NCBI GenBank assembly: GCA_030622395.1 | Contig: JAUXGF010000091.1 | Coordinates: 1 to 8,562, forward strand | Direction of reading: 5' to 3' | DNA from: Calditrichaceae bacterium | GTDB taxonomy: Bacteria; Calditrichota; Calditrichia; Calditrichales; Calditrichaceae | Length of the DNA: 8,562 nucleotides | In this document: in pieces, positions 6,470 through 8,562 of the stretch | Layout of the letters: each line of letters starts with the position of its first letter | Numbering within the stretch: position 1 is the stretch's first letter | Program-made: the position numbers and the translations under genes | Notes under the pieces: model-generated | Told to the model about the DNA's origin: nothing | Database searches by the model: none | What the model saw: only the letters and a program-made list of their open reading frames with translations

Positions 6470-8562
6470 CTAATCCAAATCGGATACGGTAGAAACTTGC
6501 TTAAATGCTATATCTCCGAACTCATTAAAATGAGCATGCCCGCATTTTATCTTTCTTTTTTCACTTATCTTTAATTCCTGCCCTGCTGATTTTGTTTCGG
6601 CAACAAAATAAACCGTTTTTTCATTCTTTTTTATCAATGCCCAGTCTGGGTTATAATTTCCTATTGGTGTTTTAATCTTAAACCAGAAGGGAAGTTTGAA
6701 ATAAAATTCAATGTCATCTCTGCTTTCACATTCTTTGGCAAAATCATATTCAACATTGGAGTCAAGCGGAACAAGATTGCTGTAAATTGTTTTATTCTTT
6801 TTGTTTATTTTAAACGTTAGCTCATTGACATGTATTTCATAGTCCTCAAACAATCTCATTTCATATTCTTTTGAACCGATTTTTTCATATTTAATACCTT
6901 CAATCATTAATTCAGCAAGAACATCTTTTATTGCGATAACGGTATTGTCCAGAAAAAGCTGTGGGTTAATCAATACTTCGCCGATTCTTTCCGAATTTTG
7001 AAGAATTTCAAGAATAGTAAACCTCGTGAGTTCGGTTCTTTCTTGTATATAGAAAAGAACATCAGGAATTTGGAATACACCTTCCAGCGATGTTACATAA
7101 GAAGCTTTTGTTTCCATTACAATACCGGCCTCATCAAATTCAAGAGCGGTTTTAGTTGTTTTGATAATAGCTTTTCCAATAGCGGGCATTTGATTAATGG
7201 CTTTCACGGCTTTTTTAATCAGTTCGGCCGTGTCATATTCAACCCGGTAAGAGGTTTGGTGTTTTATTTTATCCCATATATCCCTGAATTTATCATCCAG
7301 TTCAAAACCTTTTCGATATTTTACTGTTGTCCTTTTTTGTTTATTTTTAATTCTGCCTTTAAAAGATACTCCACAATCTATTTCAATCTCAGACTGCAAT
7401 TGTTTAGCGAAATCTTCATACGATTCATTGGCGACAACCGTTAATCGGTTTATGTTGGTGTCCTGTATACGGATTCCTTCCTGGTTGACAGAAAGCCTTA
7501 ATCCTCTGCCTATTTCCTGTCTCTTTTTAAGTTCCGACTGCGTTTCATTTAATGTACATATCTGAAAAACATTTGGGTTGTCCCAGCCTTCACGTAAAGC
7601 GGAATGGCTGAAAATAAACCGCAGAGGTTCGCGAATATCCAGAAGCTTTTCTTTGTTTTTCATTATCAATTTAAAGGTATCATCGTCTGCCTGTGTGGTT
7701 CCCTTTGTGTCTTTCCATTTACCTTTTTTATCCGCTGAAAAATAACCGTTATGAACTTCTTCAACATCAAAAGGAATTAAACCTTTAAAAGCAGATTTTG
7801 AAGATACTTCTTTAAATGTTTCTTCAAACCAATTGGCAAGTTTACCCATAACAGGATAACCGTCAGTATCATAACTACGATAATTGGCTACGCGGTCTAT
7901 AAAGAAAAGAGAAAGCACCTTTATGCCTTTTTCTTTCAGATTTCTTTCCTTTAAGAAGTGTTCTTCAACGGTTTTCCGGATTTGAACTTTCATGACCTCA
8001 TCGGAAAGCCCGCCGAATGTATCGCCTACAAAAACGGTTTCACCGTTTGAAAGCTCGATTAAATTTTCGGAAACATCAACACCGTTGATAATATAGCCGT
8101 TTTTGTAAATCTCCCTTTTGTTGGATAAATCGTATAAATCATCACCGACTTTTGCGGTAACTGATTTTCTTTTAACACCGTCAGAGGTATTTACATCTAT
8201 TTTGATTTTAGAGGAGGTGCGGGTTTTTGTTGCGGTTACTTTTTCAAGACAAAGATACGCTTCATTAAAATCATTTTCAGTAATAATAGAGTCTACTTCA
8301 ATCTGCTTCACCAGCCCCAGGTCATAGGCTTTTACCGGGTCAAGACTATAAACCATATTATAACGGTTTGTGTGGGTTGCGGAGTAACGCAGAGTGCAAA
8401 GCGGGTTCAAATTTTCAAGCGCCTTTTTCCTTATATCTGTTTCCATATTTTGCGGTTCATCCACAATTACAATCGGGTTTGTGTATTGAATGAATTCTAT
8501 CGGTTTTTTGCCGGTCAGTTTATCATTGGGTTTATTGATTATATTTTCATCTTTTGCAAATG
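6470..8562 (-). CDS. Type III restriction enzyme Res subunit, helicase and nuclease part, 5' end missing
   Basis: Motor and nuclease subunit of a type III restriction-modification enzyme, which acts with a Mod methyltransferase to cut unmethylated DNA after ATP-driven communication. The frame is open to the right edge; in-frame codons before 8464 read ..YTNPIVIVDEPQNMET. The GTG at 8464 is thus an internal Val in the DExx box (VDEPQ, about residues 33-37 of the 697 seen), not a start. Following motifs are RYSATHT (58-64), LDPVKAYDL (73-81), VLSLFFIDR (215-223), LREGWDNPNVFQICTL (322-337) and RQEIGRGLRL (347-356), the superfamily 2 motifs III-VI. A PD-(D/E)xK nuclease lies at the C-terminus: Asp639 in NPDWAL and Glu655-x-Lys657 in AETK. 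The family is about 900-1000 residues, so roughly 200-300 N-terminal residues with Walker A are outside. The seen part has no internal stop and all nuclease residues, suggesting an intact gene. mod would be expected upstream, beyond the right edge. Confidence 0.9.
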   Translation of the reverse strand, partial: FAKDENIINKPNDKLTGKKPIEFIQYTNPIVIVDEPQNMETDIRKKALENLNPLCTLRYSATHTNRYNMVYSLDPVKAYDLGLVKQIEVDSIITENDFNEAYLCLEKVTATKTRTSSKIKIDVNTSDGVKRKSVTAKVGDDLYDLSNKREIYKNGYIINGVDVSENLIELSNGETVFVGDTFGGLSDEVMKVQIRKTVEEHFLKERNLKEKGIKVLSLFFIDRVANYRSYDTDGYPVMGKLANWFEETFKEVSSKSAFKGLIPFDVEEVHNGYFSADKKGKWKDTKGTTQADDDTFKLIMKNKEKLLDIREPLRFIFSHSALREGWDNPNVFQICTLNETQSELKKRQEIGRGLRLSVNQEGIRIQDTNINRLTVVANESYEDFAKQLQSEIEIDCGVSFKGRIKNKQKRTTVKYRKGFELDDKFRDIWDKIKHQTSYRVEYDTAELIKKAVKAINQMPAIGKAIIKTTKTALEFDEAGIVMETKASYVTSLEGVFQIPDVLFYIQERTELTRFTILEILQNSERIGEVLINPQLFLDNTVIAIKDVLAELMIEGIKYEKIGSKEYEMRLFEDYEIHVNELTFKINKKNKTIYSNLVPLDSNVEYDFAKECESRDDIEFYFKLPFWFKIKTPIGNYNPDWALIKKNEKTVYFVAETKSAGQELKISEKRKIKCGHAHFNEFGDIAFKQVSTVSDLD

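Noticed and set aside
6375..6473. Small frame of 32 residues after prfA whose start (RRVKVGLSGG) looks like the N-terminus of a PP-loop enzyme such as MnmA, suggesting a gene cut off by insertion of the restriction locus
   Set aside because: The SGG is encoded by the left arm of a hairpin that spans the supposed breakpoint, so the similarity is probably chance from a G-run. There is no Shine-Dalgarno and no further homology.
6403..6473. Possible integron attC site (GTGTTAG next to a hairpin)
   Set aside because: There is no matching RYYYAAC box on the other side with proper spacing, and no integrase or cassette arrangement is seen.
6998..7444. Open frame of 148 codons on the + strand
   Set aside because: It lies wholly antisense to the well-supported Res coding region and has a biased Phe-rich composition typical of a shadow frame.
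8462..8464. GTG as the start of the res gene
   Set aside because: It falls inside the DExx box motif IVIVDEPQ, and the frame stays open to the edge of the window.

Overview
The window is mostly bacterial housekeeping sequence, with a partial restriction-modification gene at its right edge. It has AT-rich codon use, good Shine-Dalgarno sequences before rho, rpmE and prfA, and one very good sigma70-type promoter. Genes on the + strand, in order: uppS (5' end outside the window), a small membrane protein of unknown function, folC, rho, rpmE, a YqhQ/DUF1385 membrane protein, and prfA. On the - strand, facing prfA, is the 3' part of a type III restriction endonuclease subunit (Res); its 5' end runs off the right edge. 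I cannot fix the species. The gene set, a short Rho of 416 aa, a YqhQ-family protein beside prfA and GC-rich palindromic spacer repeats would suit an uncultured or environmental bacterium, possibly of the FCB group. That placement is a low-confidence inference.

Layout. Positions 1-2270 hold a tight cluster, uppS / membrane protein / folC, with a 1-base overlap and then a 9-base gap. This suggests one transcript linking undecaprenyl carrier synthesis, an integral membrane protein and folate polyglutamylation. A promoter directly after the folC stop (TTGACA, 17-base spacer, TATATT) starts the rho unit, which has a leader of about 120 bases. rho is followed by rpmE (zinc-type ribosomal protein L31, GTG start, near-perfect Shine-Dalgarno) and then a strong intrinsic terminator at 3991-4033.

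The spacer at 4034-4256 has no gene. It carries two adjacent nested palindromic elements built of similar CCCCTAA...GGGG modules, which look like dispersed intergenic repeats. Next come yqhQ and prfA, 9 bases apart, with the prfA Shine-Dalgarno overlapping the yqhQ stop. prmC, the RF1 methyltransferase gene that often follows prfA, is not here. Instead there is a 107-base convergent spacer containing a nested GC-rich palindrome, then the res gene on the opposite strand.

I found no clearly new multi-gene system. The points most worth a second look are the palindromic elements at 4037-4215 and 6410-6464, the unrecognised membrane protein coupled to uppS, and the defence gene placed directly after prfA, whose mod partner and N-terminal half lie outside the window.
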